Of a stretch of 64,000 nt of DNA, positions 46,991 through 58,370 are shown in pieces (the stretch's first letter is position 1; each line of letters begins with the position of its first letter). This stretch comes from Amphimallon solstitiale. Its lineage: Eukaryota; Arthropoda; Insecta; Coleoptera; Scarabaeidae. Under the pieces are notes generated by a model that saw only the letters and a list, made by a program, of their open reading frames with translations, was not told the origin of the DNA and did not search any database. A program made the translations under genes and the position numbers. The stretch spans positions 85,871,743 to 85,935,742 of the forward strand of contig OY720678.1 in NCBI GenBank assembly GCA_963170755.1. The letters are read 5' to 3'.

Positions 46991-49205
46991 TACACCCTGT
47001 CCAGTTTAAAATGCAGTACATGGGGATATTGGAAACCGTTGGAGATACAACGTCGGTTAAATGGGAGAAAAGTTGCGTATTCATTTGTCCATGAATAATC
47101 CGACATCAGATTTTGAAATTTTTGTTTCATTGGGCAGATACAGGGTGAAAAAGAAAAAAATGCGTTTTTGAAAATCTTCCATATTTTGTTTCCTAGAAGA
47201 GATAAATTTACAAAAGTTGTAAACTAGGGATAACAAGTCATGAGGATTTTAAAAATGATTAAAAAAAATCTAGGTCTACTAGATTTTGCGTGACAATAAT
47301 CAACTTTTGTTTTTCTTATGGCAGCCATATTGGATTTTGACATTTTTAATATCTTCAAAAAAAAAAGATATTCAATGATGTATAACATGTTTATGTTCAA
47401 GATAGTAAAAACATGAAAAATAGAGAAAGTAAGATTTTAACATAGTATGCCGTGATAATAAATGTGACATTTGTATTAAACAACTCTAAAAGCTGTGAAG
47501 TTTATTCTGAACTGTCAGTAATCTTATTGTTGAGCTCATTGTATTGTTATAAGTATCTGTACTGTGCAAACCTAAGATGGATCGTTTTACAAATAGTGAC
47601 AAATATCAAATGCTGGAGTGTTTTATTTTGTGTGGAAGAAATGATGAATTGGCTGCAGAAATGTATTTCGATAGATACCCTGAAAGGCGACAGTCAGAAA
47701 AAAAGCATTTTTCGCCGAGTGCGTGATAATTTGATAATGCATGGAAGTTTTTTCAAACCCAAAAAAAGGCAAAACAATGAAAATAATGAAAATATTGTTC
47801 TTCAAGCAGTAGTTGAAAATCCCCGTACGTCTTTACGGGTAATTGAAAATACACTTGGCGTCGCTAGGTCAACAGCTGGTACCATTTTAAAGCGTGCCAA
47901 ATTCAGACCTTATCGTGAAAGAGCCAGTCAAGGGCTTCAAAATTGTGACGAAATACGGAGAGCACAATTCTGTCATTGGTTCATCGAAAAATATAATGAA
48001 AATTCAAACTTTTTTGGTCTGATGAGAGTCGATTTACTAACTCTGGAATGTTTAATCGTAAAAATACTATCTTTTGGTCCGATGAAAATCCACACCTAGT
48101 TCGTGGCATTAGACAGCAAATCAGATGGGGATTTAATGTCTGGATCGGCGTTATTGATACCCATGTTATCGGTCCATTCTTTTTCAATGAGAATTTAAAT
48201 TCTGAAAGGTATTTAGAACTTTTGCGCACGCATGTTGCTGAACGAATTGAAGAACTTCCACTTGCCACGTTGCAAAATATGTATTTTCAGCAAGACCTCC
48301 ACACAATTCCTTGTTGGTTACAAATTATTTAAATAATCAATATTACAATAACTGGATTGGTAACCGAGGACCAATAGGGTGGCCTGCTAGGTCCCCAGAC
48401 CTCAAACCTCTTGATTTTTTTGTATGGGGCTATCTGAAAAACAAGGTGTATTCGAGATCTTATGAAATGTGGAAGAATTACGTCAAGCAGTTGAAGAAGC
48501 AGTGAATGGAATGACACCGAACATGGTTAGACAATCTTGTGAGGCAGTACTAACACGATGTAGATTGTGCATACGAATGAACGGTGGCTTATTTGAGCAG
48601 TTGTTACATTAATGATTCAGCTACCTAACCACCTTTATTTAATGAATACTAATAAATAAAATGTTAAAGATATTTTAACAGTACTTGGAGACTTGTTATT
48701 TTTTGTTTTTTTATCAGTATACACTTAAGATATCCACAGTTCCATGGCCTACTATGTTAAAATCTTACTTTCTCTATTTTTCATGTTTTTACTATCTTGA
48801 ACATAAACATGCTATACATCATTGAATAGCATTTTTTTCGAAGATATTAAAAATGTCAAAATCCAATATGGCTGCCATAAGAAAAACAAAAGTTGATTAT
48901 TGTGACGCAAAATCTAGTAGACCTAGATTTTTTTTAATCATTTTTAAAATCCTCGTGACTTGTTATCCCTAGCTTACAACTTTTGTCAATTTATCTCTTC
49001 TAGGAAACAAAATATGGAAGATTTTCAAAAATGCATTTTTTTCTTTTTCACCCAGTATCTGCCCAATGAAACAAAAATTTCAAAATCTGATGTCGGATTA
49101 TTCATGGACAAATGAATACGCAACTTTTCTCCGATTTAACCGACGTTGTATCTCCAACGGTTTCCAATAACCCCATGTACTGCATTTTAAACTGGACACC
49201 CGGTA
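46991..49205 (+). mobile_element. Tc1/IS630-type element with ~450-bp terminal inverted repeats
   Basis: 46991-47450 and 48743-49205 are near-identical inverted copies, for example GTCCAGTTTAAAATGCAGTA/TACTGCATTTTAAACTGGAC, GGCAGCCATATTGGATTTTG/CAAAATCCAATATGGCTGCC and GAAAAATAGAGAAAGTAAG. The outer ends read TACACCCTGTCC and, complemented, TACCGGGTGTCC, with TA at each boundary. The arms flank a ~1.1-kb transposase pseudogene. Arm identity is high, so the insertion is fairly recent even though the gene is broken. Confidence 0.85.
47578..48610 (+). pseudogene. IS630/Tc1-like transposase (HTH plus DDE), frameshifted
   Basis: Begins MDRFTNSDKYQMLECFILCG and ELAAEMYFDRYPERRQ (DUF4817-like helix-turn-helix), then NPRTSLRVIENTLGVARSTA, FRPYRERASQGLQN, RRAQFCHWFIEKYNEN, FWSDENPHLVRGI, FNVWIGVIDTHVIGPFFF, LATLQNMYFQQD and GWPARSPDLKPLDFFVWGYL. 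The FWSDE, QQD and PDL motifs are the usual catalytic surroundings. Frame changes near 47690, 48015 and 48300 prevent one product. The segment after QQD has lost its GAPPH box (reads LHTIPC). Confidence 0.85.
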
Positions 49206-50175
49206 TAGGAGCGGCCAATTTATACATGCACACAGGCGGCCAATAAATATGGGGCGGCCCTGGGCAGAACACTCTTCTAGCTCTAAAATGATGGGCGCAT
49301 AACTCAATATTTAAATGTATTCATTACGGATGACATTTCATTTTTTTAAGGCCCTGGCAACGAAGGTTTAGCTAATTATTTCAAGGGTATTGACGTGAGG
49401 ATTTCCTGTTCTTGCCATAAGAGTTCGTAATTGATTTACATCATTTATCACATATTTAGGTTTCCGTGGTTTTGAATTACTATACCAGTAGTAATGAAAG
49501 TATCCATTACTCATTTAGAGGCAGCTGTTCTGGAACATCTTCTGCAATGATAACGCTTTTGGTAAACTCTCTGAGCTAATAAAAATTTTCTTTGACATTC
49601 CTCCAGTACAAAAATACCGTCTTCAAATAATATACATAAAACTGGCAAAATTATACCAAAAGATGACAATAGCTAAGTTATGGTCACTTTTAAAGTAATA
49701 ATATCTGGCATATTTTTGGTGCGAAATTTAATAATCAATTTAAAAATGAACCGATATACAGGTGTTCCATTTAAAAAAAAAAGATTTTTTGACAAAAATG
49801 TGTCATTTAATTTTAATCCAGTTTGCTGTAAATGCAATTAGTAATTCAAGGAAAATTAAACATGCTTATAATAGGACCTTTTATTATGAACAGCACTACC
49901 AAAAATTGTGTCCATCTAATATGTCGTTTTCGAGAAATATAATTTTATAAAAACATTGAATTTTTCCGAAAAATTGTAATAAGTCGAAAACTTTAAATTT
50001 TAGGCCTATACTATTTTATTACTTTTTGACTAAGAATTATGCGGGAAATACAAAAAAGTAATAATATACTGGGTTTTCCATTTAAAAAAGTATAAGCATG
50101 GTCAGCCACAAGTTATGAAACACTTTGTATAATACAAAATAAATTTAAACTGTACTCCTAATGAGTTACTCTCAC
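49206..50175. other. Gene-free stretch
   Basis: Holds a loose relative of the 2161-3330 repeat at about 49760-50150. No coding signal was accepted. The minus-strand trace near 49330-49600 (VINDVNQLRTLMARTGNPHV) is open only over short runs and is unassigned. Confidence 0.45.
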
Positions 50176-50591
50176 AGGCAGTGATGGTAACCCTGACTCT
50201 TACTAGATCGGTAGAGAGGTCGGCAATATTGGGTAGATTATAGAAAATATCGGTAGATTAAAGAATTTACAACGTTTTTAGGAATATCTTCTTTTATTTA
50301 TTATTTACAACAATATATAAGTAACAAACTTTAAATAGAATATAAATTTGATATATGCAACATATACATTAAATAGTATATAAAATTTGAAAACACATTT
50401 TTTAAAAAAATCTCATTTTACAAAAAATTACTCGTTTTCGCCATCTTCATAGAGTGTATGCTTAGCCATTCGCAAAGTTAGTTTTTTTCAATTGGAAAAT
50501 CGAAACAACTTTTATTTCCAATGTTTAGTTTTTAAATTATTGACCGTAGATAAAATTCTTTCAACATTGGCCGAAGAATGCGACAAACAAA

Positions 50592-52421
50592 TTAATTAAA
50601 AACAAATTTTGTAAGACAATTAAATTTACGTGTTCCATCGCCGAATGTCGTCGTTTCTACTTTTTGCCAAAATAATTCTACATTATCAGAAAATGAGTTA
50701 ATTTCGTTAGTATTTCTTAAAATACGCCATTCATTGTCCAAAGTCTGTAGGTCGGAATTGTATAAAAAATCCGGGAAAATAAGTGCTATGTCGGTAATAG
50801 ATTGAATTGATCCTGATTTTACAACTACTGGATCTAAAAAGTGAAATTTTTCCAAAGCATTATTCTTTAAAGGAAACCGTTTAATTATTTGATCACATCC
50901 TTCTACATAAAAATCCAAGCATCTTAGTCTAAAAAAGGATAATTAATTATTCTTTGGTAAGTGACGTGCTGGATATTGTTTGTATCACTTTCGCGTCAAA
51001 ATACATATCCTCAATCTGCAGGTAATGTCTAGGATTTTTAAAATCTACGTCTGCCACTGAAATACCTTGAAGGTAATCCCTTTTTATGAAACAATCGATT
51101 AACGTTTTTATATAGTAAGTATGTTTTTATATAGACAATGTATTTTATGGTGTTCAGATTGCATTTCCTTATTCAAGTTATTAAAAAAGGGTAGAACAAA
51201 TTCTAAAAATTGTAAAAATAACTTTGTAACAGGATCATTTAACGTTTTCAATATGTTATCTACAGACATGATATCATTGGTACTAGTGACATCGGTGAAA
51301 TATAACTGTCCATACTGTTCTAATAACCGCCAAACAACGCTATGTACGGATAACCATCGGGTTCGACAAAGGCGTAAAATTTTATGGATTTTTGTATTAC
51401 AAAATACTTTAAACTCGGTATATTCGCTAATTCGATTGGGACTATGAGCAAAGTAATTATAGATATCTCTTGTGAGCTTCTCTATATACGGAGGTAGCTT
51501 TTCACATGCATATGAAGCGCACAAATGGAAGGAGTGACATATACATTTCATTACAAAAAGCTTTGGAATGTCATTTTGCAATAAAGTCATTACTGAGCGA
51601 TGCTGTCCTGCCATAACATTTGCCCCATCAGATGCAAAACCGACCAGATTTCTTTTATACGGAATTTCGTGTTTCTCAAAAAAAGTGACAATATGGTTAT
51701 ACGTATATACTATTCGCGTCGGCTATTTAATTTCAATTAAAGCTAAAAAATTATCACAAATGGTGTTACTGTTATTTATTCTTACGCATATACAAAGATG
51801 TTTAATATTGCTCGTATCAGTCTACTCATCAACAATAAGAGAAAATTTGTTCGTCCGGAGATGATCACATAATACTTGCATATTTTCGTATCCCAGTACA
51901 TTTTTAACTATTGCAGTGGTTTTCCTTCTTGCACAGGCTAGTTTTTGGGCAATTTTTGAATCATGGCATACTGCGGCAACGACCTGATCCATAGTAGTAA
52001 GTGGTAAATTATGTTCGGCGATGAAAGCAGATAAACGTATTTCTCCTATAACATGTACATAAAAAAATAAAAAATAAAGTTATGTTTAAATAAAGTAATT
52101 ACCCGTTTTAACTTCTTCCTCTACTATAGAAGGAGCAGCAGTTGCAAACGCTTCTAATGTGGCTTGTATCGAAATCGCTTTTAGTTTTGTTTGATGAGTA
52201 GCTGAATTATTATGCTTCATGAGAGCATCCTTTCCACTAATTATATTTATATTTTTGTCGCATGAACTGCATTTTGCGTACTGGAACCCCTTTTCACTTT
52301 TTTTTAACCAGTCTTTAAAAGCATCTATCGCTGCCCACTCTTTTTTATAAGTTTGGTTGTATTTCCTTTTTTTAATAACGTCGGCTCTACTACCTTCATT
52401 GCTACTATCACTATCACTCAT
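50592..52421 (-). pseudogene. hAT transposase with BED-like finger, broken
   Basis: 52421-52086: GFQYAKCSSCDKNI, then H and H in LMKHNNSATHQTK, a BED-type zinc finger. 51990-51616, in shifted frames: QVVAAVCHDSKIAQKLA and FSLIVDESTDTSN (catalytic D). 51614-51108: GFASDGANVMAGQHRSVMTL, MKCICHSFHLCASYACEKLP and LCRTRWLSVHSVVWRLLEQY, the usual hAT core. 50918-50592 gives the segment before the dimerisation domain. At least one stop near 51725 and a frame break separate the blocks. ZBED/ZNF862-like hAT family. Confidence 0.8.
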
Positions 52422-52565
52422 TTTTGTTAGTTAATTAATAAGAAAGCACGACTAGATTTCCATATTCAATCTACTAAAATAAAGTGAGGGAATAGGAAGT
52501 TGTACGTATATACAGTGTTTGCTTGGTGATTTCCCTATGTAAATGTATTTAGGTGAATACCCTTA

Positions 52566-53264
52566 GGCAGCAGTCCCACTGATAAAGCGATGTCCACCGA
52601 CGGTCATCGACTAAAATTAGGTTATGAGTAAAGTATCCGCAGCAGTCCAACTGCATCGATTAACGGCGATCGTTCAACAACAACCGGCATGCATCGGTTC
52701 ATAATTTTCGACAGGTTCTAATTTTAGTTGATGATCGACTATTGGACACATGCGCAGAAAGGCTGTTTTGACAGTCAACCCAAGCGTCGCCTGTTGATTG
52801 TGTTTTGGTTTGTTTTTTTAAAATATAAACGGAAATATGAAACAATGGTTCTACTTTTGAAATTAAGTTACGATAACATTGAATATTCATTCTATAATAA
52901 TTGTAGAATTTTTCTGTAGCATTTAAAAGTTGAGGGATTAAACGGTGAAATTCTCTTAACTCCTCTCTATTTGCAAATATTTGACGTACCCACACTTTTC
53001 TATGCTTTCAGTATCAGAAGAAAAAGAATTAGATGACATTTTTAATTAAAGAAGTAGGACAAAGATTCTAGTTATGACGTCTGAGGTTATGTTTGTGTTT
53101 ATAGTTTATGTCCTGCCAGTTTTGTTGAATGAAATTTTTGCGCGCGAAACTTAAATTTTGTTTGAATACTTTTCCCAGTGAGACCGTACCACAAAATTTT
53201 AGTCGATGAATGTCGATGTCAGTTACTGGCGCTCAATGGTTGTGTATGCAGTGGGACTGCCGCC
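52566..53264 (-). mobile_element. PIF/Harbinger element (truncated), TTA TSD, nested in the hAT
   Basis: TIRs GGCAGCAGTCCCACTG at 52566 and CAGTGGGACTGCCGCC ending 53264, with TTA at 52563-52565 and 53265-53267. Inside, ATCGACTAAAATTA and its complement form subterminal repeats. It contains the first ~70 residues of a Harbinger transposase on the minus strand and nothing of the DDE core. At 699 bp it is a non-autonomous derivative. Confidence 0.9.
52699..53040 (-). pseudogene. Harbinger transposase N-terminal fragment
   Basis: Minus strand: SSNSFSSDTESIEK, then VWVRQIFANREELREFHRLI, FYNYYRMNIQCYRNLISKVE. The WVR.IF.NR...EFH.L...L...FYNYYRM motif opens insect Harbinger (HARBI1-like) transposases. 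After PLF the sequence diverges (HISVYILKK), so the catalytic DDE domain is deleted. Confidence 0.8.
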
Positions 53265-53736
53265 TTATTTTGAAGTGAATTCAATAAATAACATCGAATA
53301 GGAAGTTAAACGTATATATATAGTTTTGGGTGGTGGTTTTCCTATAAAACCATCGGTGAATACCCTTATATTGAAGTGAATTTAATGAATGACAATTGCT
53401 ATCTATCTATTTTTATTTAATTTTCTTTCTTTATTATCAGTTTTAGCTAAATAAATTCTTTCTTAGAGTAAGACAAGGAAAATGAGAAAGAGTTTTTCGT
53501 TAAAAATACTAATATTAGTAAAAATAGTAACACCCAAAGTAACTGCCTATCTGTTTATAGGTTGCTAACATCCGTCAGATTTGTTATTCTAATTTATTTA
53601 TTTGTTGTGCAGATTAGCCATTTAAGAATTGAAATATTTCGGTAGAATTCCATAGCACTTCAGTAGATCGGTAGAATATACCTACATTCGGTAGATCTAC
53701 CACTTCGAAATATCTTCTGTCATAAAGTCACTATCT

Positions 53737-54537
53737 GCCTTCCCCAGGGAAATGACTCACTCTGTATGTATGTAGGTATATTGCATTAGCTTTTTCATTT
53801 TTCATAATGTTTTTGTATTACTCAATAGCAGTAAGTAATCAATAAATTTGTTTCAGTATCACTTAAATTATTTATTTCATAATCGAAATTCTCAGAACAT
53901 CAACAAAGTAAGTGCCTATACAGTTTAATTACTAAAATAAATTTTCTAATTATATAGAATATAATCTTAATAAAATGAGGGCAAAAAGCACAAAACACTA
54001 ATTCAAATGTAATCTCCACTATTATTATAACAAAATATAGTAATTTAGATCAAGTGCACTAGAAAATATGTAGCAAAAACGTCGGTTAAAGATAATTAAT
54101 GATTAGGCTTAATCAATGATTGAGTATTTTAATCGGTGTTGGAAAAACCGGCCCCAAAAGGAAGAAGTTCGAAAATGTTCAGAAAAACGGAACTCCTGTA
54201 TCTATGATTACACAGATCTCCAACATAGAAATTGTCCTAAATGAAATCAGTGATTTTTATAATATTTTTTAGTGCTGATTTCGGGAAAAATAGTGCAAAA
54301 TACCATCACGTAAAGTTTTCTTACAAAATAGTTTTTCTTACTGTTGGATAGTCTACGAAGTTTTTAAAGATAAGTTAGTCCAATAAGTTCGAATAAAATT
54401 CCAAAATATTCCCAAATGAATTGTTATATTTCGTAAGAAATTCTTTTAGAAAGTAATGTGAGAAAGTTATACAGCTTTAGCAATTAACTAAAAAAACTAG
54501 TATAATCCGGTTAAAACTGCATTTCCGTTTGTGCTGT
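53737..54537. other. Gene-free stretch
   Basis: AT-rich, no coding or repeat boundaries recognised. Confidence 0.5.
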
Positions 54538-54545
54538 ATATCAAC

Positions 54546-56431
54546 CATAGAAATAGAGTAGGGAGAACGCGTTTCCAGTATGCGCGTTGGTGGTAGAATT
54601 GAAAGCCGCCATTTTGATGGTTGTAATGTCAGTTTATAGACAAATATATGCATACCGTTAAGTGTTCACATGTAATAAAATTTATTAAATTATTTAAATT
54701 CGAATATTATTATTTTTTAAACTGTTTTTAATTAAATTTACTTCTCTTATAATTATACATTGAAAAAACAAATTATAGATTTTTTTGAAAATAAATATTT
54801 GCTAGTGCCCACGAGTTACTAGTAAACTTTCAATACATAATTGAAGTAAAAATGTTATTTAAAGTTGCCTTTCAGAACAATTAATAGTTCTGCAAGCATA
54901 GAAATGTGTGTCATTCAACTGTATTGTTTACTAATTATTTCCTCTATGTAAAACTGAAATTAATAATTAAAAATGTTTGTACGTACTTAGGTTAGCACTA
55001 GTATAAACAACTTACACATCACCAAATTTATATACATATATATTTATTAGTAATATATCTACATGCTTCAACATTTAACTAGTGGCTTGAATTTACATAT
55101 ATGAGGTTTTATTTTATGATTTTATTTACAATATAATAATATATAAAAGCTTTTCGTCAAGTTCTTATGGCTCTCTTGATGGAAGATTTGATTCACTCTC
55201 ACTCGCTGCTACAAATATTTAATAAACAAATCCACCGTAACCATAGAAAATGATGCACTTGCTTCACAATTTATGTTTGTATAGCACTTCACTAAGGTAT
55301 AGAGTAGTTAGAGTATGTTTATAATGGCAATTCTTCCCAAAATGAGACCAAAGTATACTATACTATTTTCCTTTGGAACACAATTTGGCCTATCCGTTTT
55401 CTTTAACCGCAGATTCCTTCTAATGGGCTCTTTTTGTATCCTATAATCAATAATTTTCAATGTTAAAAGATTTATATTCACCAAATTTTGGATGAAATTA
55501 ATAACTTTATGTACCTACCTACAATCGTGGAAAGATAATTTTCCTTTTCTATGCCTCTAATTGCCTTGCACTCTTCTTGCTAATCCAATTCGTGCAATGA
55601 AAAGCGGCGCATCAACCCATATTAAATACTAAGTACTAAATTAAAGATAAGACGGCTAAATCCTTAGTTTTTTAGGAAGATGTTTTCATATGTTTCCTTA
55701 AAAAAAATTAGTAAACAAAAAATTAATGTGTGGACAATTATAACTACACAAATTTCATCAAACAGCAGTTACTCATTCAAGTAATAAATACCTCAGTTTT
55801 CTTTTAGGGGTCTCCTTTCACGTTCTTCTAATGATGATTCGACCAATGAACTCCCTGACGAAACTGTATGCTGCGTAACATCTTTGTTCGTGCTTGGTTG
55901 TGACATGCTTGTGGCAATTTCAAGTGGTTGTCCAATGAAAGGGACTGCATTTATCTTTAATGTTCTTTTGTCACCTCTAATAATAAAATCCTCTTCCTTG
56001 AAATGTTTAGAACAAACCACCATGCTCTTCGGCCAAGTAAAATCACTGCAAGGTTTACCTAATGCATCTAACCATTTTTGCAGTAGTTCACTCCGGGGGA
56101 AACTACAAGCGTATTTTCGTTAAATAATATTGTAAACTTGCTAAAACGAATAATGCATTGTCTTATCATGTGACTTACGTATGAAATGAAACACCTTCAG
56201 GTTTAAACCTTCGGGCATTAGAGCAGCCTGGAACAGAACAAGACATGCTTTAAAGTCTTTAAAAACAATACAAATCGATAACAAAACACGAAACACTCGT
56301 CGAAATAAAATGACACTTCTACCAGGTTACCGCGTTCGACAATACAACCATCAAAATGGCTGCCACTACTGAACCCCGCTAAAAGAGGATGCGCAGTCGT
56401 CGAAGCGCGTTCTCCCCACTCTATTTCTATG
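54546..56431 (-). mobile_element. P-like element (non-autonomous), 8-bp TSD ATATCAAC
   Basis: Starts CATAGAAATAGAGTAGGGAG; the reverse complement of its right end is CATAGAAATAGAGTGGGGAG. The TIRs continue for ~75 bp to GCCATTTTGATGGTTGTA on both sides. ATATCAAC is duplicated exactly at 54538-54545 and 56432-56439. The CATA start, 8-bp TSD and THAP exon place it in the P superfamily, although a hAT would also make 8-bp TSDs. It is 1886 bp and lacks any RNase-H core. Confidence 0.85.
55793..56246 (-). CDS. Stand-alone THAP-domain protein, 125 aa, two exons
   Basis: Minus-strand exons 56246-56179 and 56102-55793. The 76-bp intron has GTAAGT and TTGTAG ends and joins in phase. It begins MSCSVPGCSNARRFKPEGVS and continues FHTFPRSELLQKWLDALG, DFTWPKSMVVCSKHF and LKINAVPFI, a complete THAP finger (C-x4-C, W, C-x2-H, AVP(F)). 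A Ser/Thr-rich acidic tail ends at TGA. It has no transposase core, so the product would bind DNA only, as truncated P repressors do. It could be a decayed first exon rather than a functional gene. Confidence 0.65.
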
Positions 56432-56514
56432 ATATCAACCTACCCTACCACTTACTATTTCCTTACACTGTAAATTTTTCGTGTCAGTACCTCTCGGTTG
56501 CCACATCCCTCTTC

Positions 56515-57000
56515 CCTAGTCTAGAAGCAGTTCTTCTACACAACGGCTATAAATATGCTTCGGTGCCAGTTGAACGTTCAGACCATTTAAAAGAATGCTA
56601 TGGAAATCTTGAGCTAATTTTGAACAATTTTTTTATTCAGATTACAAATGGACGATATGTGGCAATTTAAACGTGATTTTAATGTTATTTGGTCAACAGA
56701 GTGGTAATACAAAGTTTCCTTGTTTTCTCTGTGAATAGCATATTCGATACAAAAAGCAACACTATGTCAAGAAAGAATTGCCACTGAGAAAAACCTTGCA
56801 TGTTGGAGTTAGTTATACAAAAGCAATCGTTGTTAACATGCTTGGACAACCTCATGAAGCTGGGTTGTAACATGAGCATAAAAGACCATTTTTTACATTC
56901 ACACCTTGATTACTTTCCTGCAAATCTTGGTACTGTCAGTGAAGACCAGGGCGACAGGTTCCACGAAGACATCCAGAAAATGGAAACACTGTAACAAGGA
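56515..57000 (+). pseudogene. Orphan transposon-associated protein relic, copy 2
   Basis: Plus strand: EAVLLHNGYKYASVPVERSD, HLKECYGNLELILN, then shifted DYKWTICGNLNVILMLFGQQ, SGNTKFPCFLCE, HYVKKELPLRKTL, and KLGCNMSIKDHFLHSHLDYF, PANLGTVSEDQGDRFHEDIQ. It overlaps the middle and end of the family seen at 19605-21120 and supplies the part damaged there. It starts ~80 bp after the P-like element and has several stops. Confidence 0.75.
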
Positions 57001-57613
57001 AAATGTAATTATAACATGATAACAGATTGCTGCTGAATGTTAAAATGGACCTGATTTCAGGTCCAGCGTGACCACAGCAAGAGGAACACTAAAAGAAGTA
57101 TTAAATAAAATCTAGAATCCTAAGAGCAAATGTAAAAATTGCGATAAATTTCGTTTGCATTTTGTCTAAAAAGACACATAAATGCCACATGAATGTAAAC
57201 AGAACAAGACGTGCTCGAGAAAAATGATGCAGTCTTGAAAGAAACAAATAAAATATGGATTTGAACATGAATAATGCTGCCAATTCATAAGAAAAATAAT
57301 AAAAATTAAACTAAATATATTAGATACGTCGGTATACTCTTTATATATATAAAATGAAAAAGAATATTATAATATTTCCAGTGGAAAATGTCAGATCATA
57401 AATAAGAATATTTTGTGTAAATAACAACAATATGAATTAAAAATACACTTGTTAGTTCTTGTAAGTATAACTCAAGGGCTTCAAGAGACAATGGAAATGG
57501 TCGTGTGTGGTTTAAAAACCTGCAAAAGAAAAATACAATGTTAATGTTGTTATAGCATTCTACAAATTGACGTATTACCTGAAGAAAGAGCATGGTTAGA
57601 GAACGGGGAAAAT

Positions 57614-57814
57614 GTGAAGAAGGCCGACGTTCTTTGCAGTGCGAGCTCAGCAAGAAGAATTCCCGTGGTGTGTAGTGTGTTTCCTTTACTGCCGGACAGA
57701 AGGGTTTCTAAAAGAAGAATCAAGATAACATTAGTATATGGTAAAAGGAAATATGTGACAAATGATGAAAACGGTAATGCGTTTATATACAAATACAATG
57801 AAGGATTATACTGA
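57614..57814 (+). CDS. Unrecognised 66-codon ORF
   Basis: KKADVLCSASSARRIPVVCS, LLPDRRVSKRRIKITLVYGK, then KYVTNDENGNAFIYKYNEG. Its codon composition is less AT-biased than the surroundings, and it is open upstream (EERAWLENGEN) to about 57570. Its family is not recognised. It could be an exon of a host gene or a transposon fragment. Confidence 0.25.
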   Translation: MKKADVLCSASSARRIPVVCSVFPLLPDRRVSKRRIKITLVYGKRKYVTNDENGNAFIYKYNEGLY

Positions 57815-58320
57815 AGAGGAAGAGAAAAAAGATGTACTTACCAAAGATGAGATGCAACCAATTTTATGAGAAAATATAATAACAAACAGCTAAAAAGATC
57901 GCCATTAGTATATAACTGTCAAGATGATCGACGTGTATTGGCTCGAGCGTGACAACTTAAACAAAACAAACAAGAAAATTTTACCACGAACGTTTTTGAA
58001 AAAGATGCCAACCTAAAACTTAATTGAAGAAAAGAGGCGCTAAAATAGTCGATAGGCATTTGTTCGAATATACATATAAGCGAAGAAACAAGAATAGACC
58101 TGCAGATTTTAAGTTTGTAATTCGAGGAGTAAAGACGCAATTTTTTGTAAAAGATTAACAAATTTAATATAGCGAAAGTGAGAGTAGGGTTTCTATACAC
58201 TACCTATAAACTCACGATTCAATAATTTTTATAAAAGATTTAGAGTTTAATTTTAATTTAGGTTTCTTTTAAACAATTTTATTCAATTAATAATTTCTTT
58301 TCTTATCACTAATTTTTAAG

Positions 58321-58370
58321 ATGGAGGATATCAATAAGATAGAATTTGATAAAATATACGATGAAATGAA
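58321..58370 (+). CDS. Candidate first coding exon
   Basis: ATG at 58321 opens MEDINKIEFDKIYDEMK and reaches a strong donor (GTAAGTCATG at 58371) after 50 nt. No second exon could be matched. A chance occurrence is possible in AT-rich DNA. Confidence 0.25.

Larger units (their letters stand above)
50176..53736 (-). mobile_element. hAT-type element, ends approximate; contains a Harbinger insertion
   Basis: Ends were inferred from GGCAGTGATGG at about 50177 and a complementary-looking GTCACTATCTGCC at about 53724-53736. No TSD could be matched. TCGGTAGA occurs five times near the two ends (50208, 50250, 53639, 53668, 53688), all in the same orientation. The minus-strand transposase lies between. 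A ~75-bp direct duplication (AATAGGAAGTT...GTGAATACCCTTA) flanks the nested Harbinger insertion. Confidence 0.55.
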
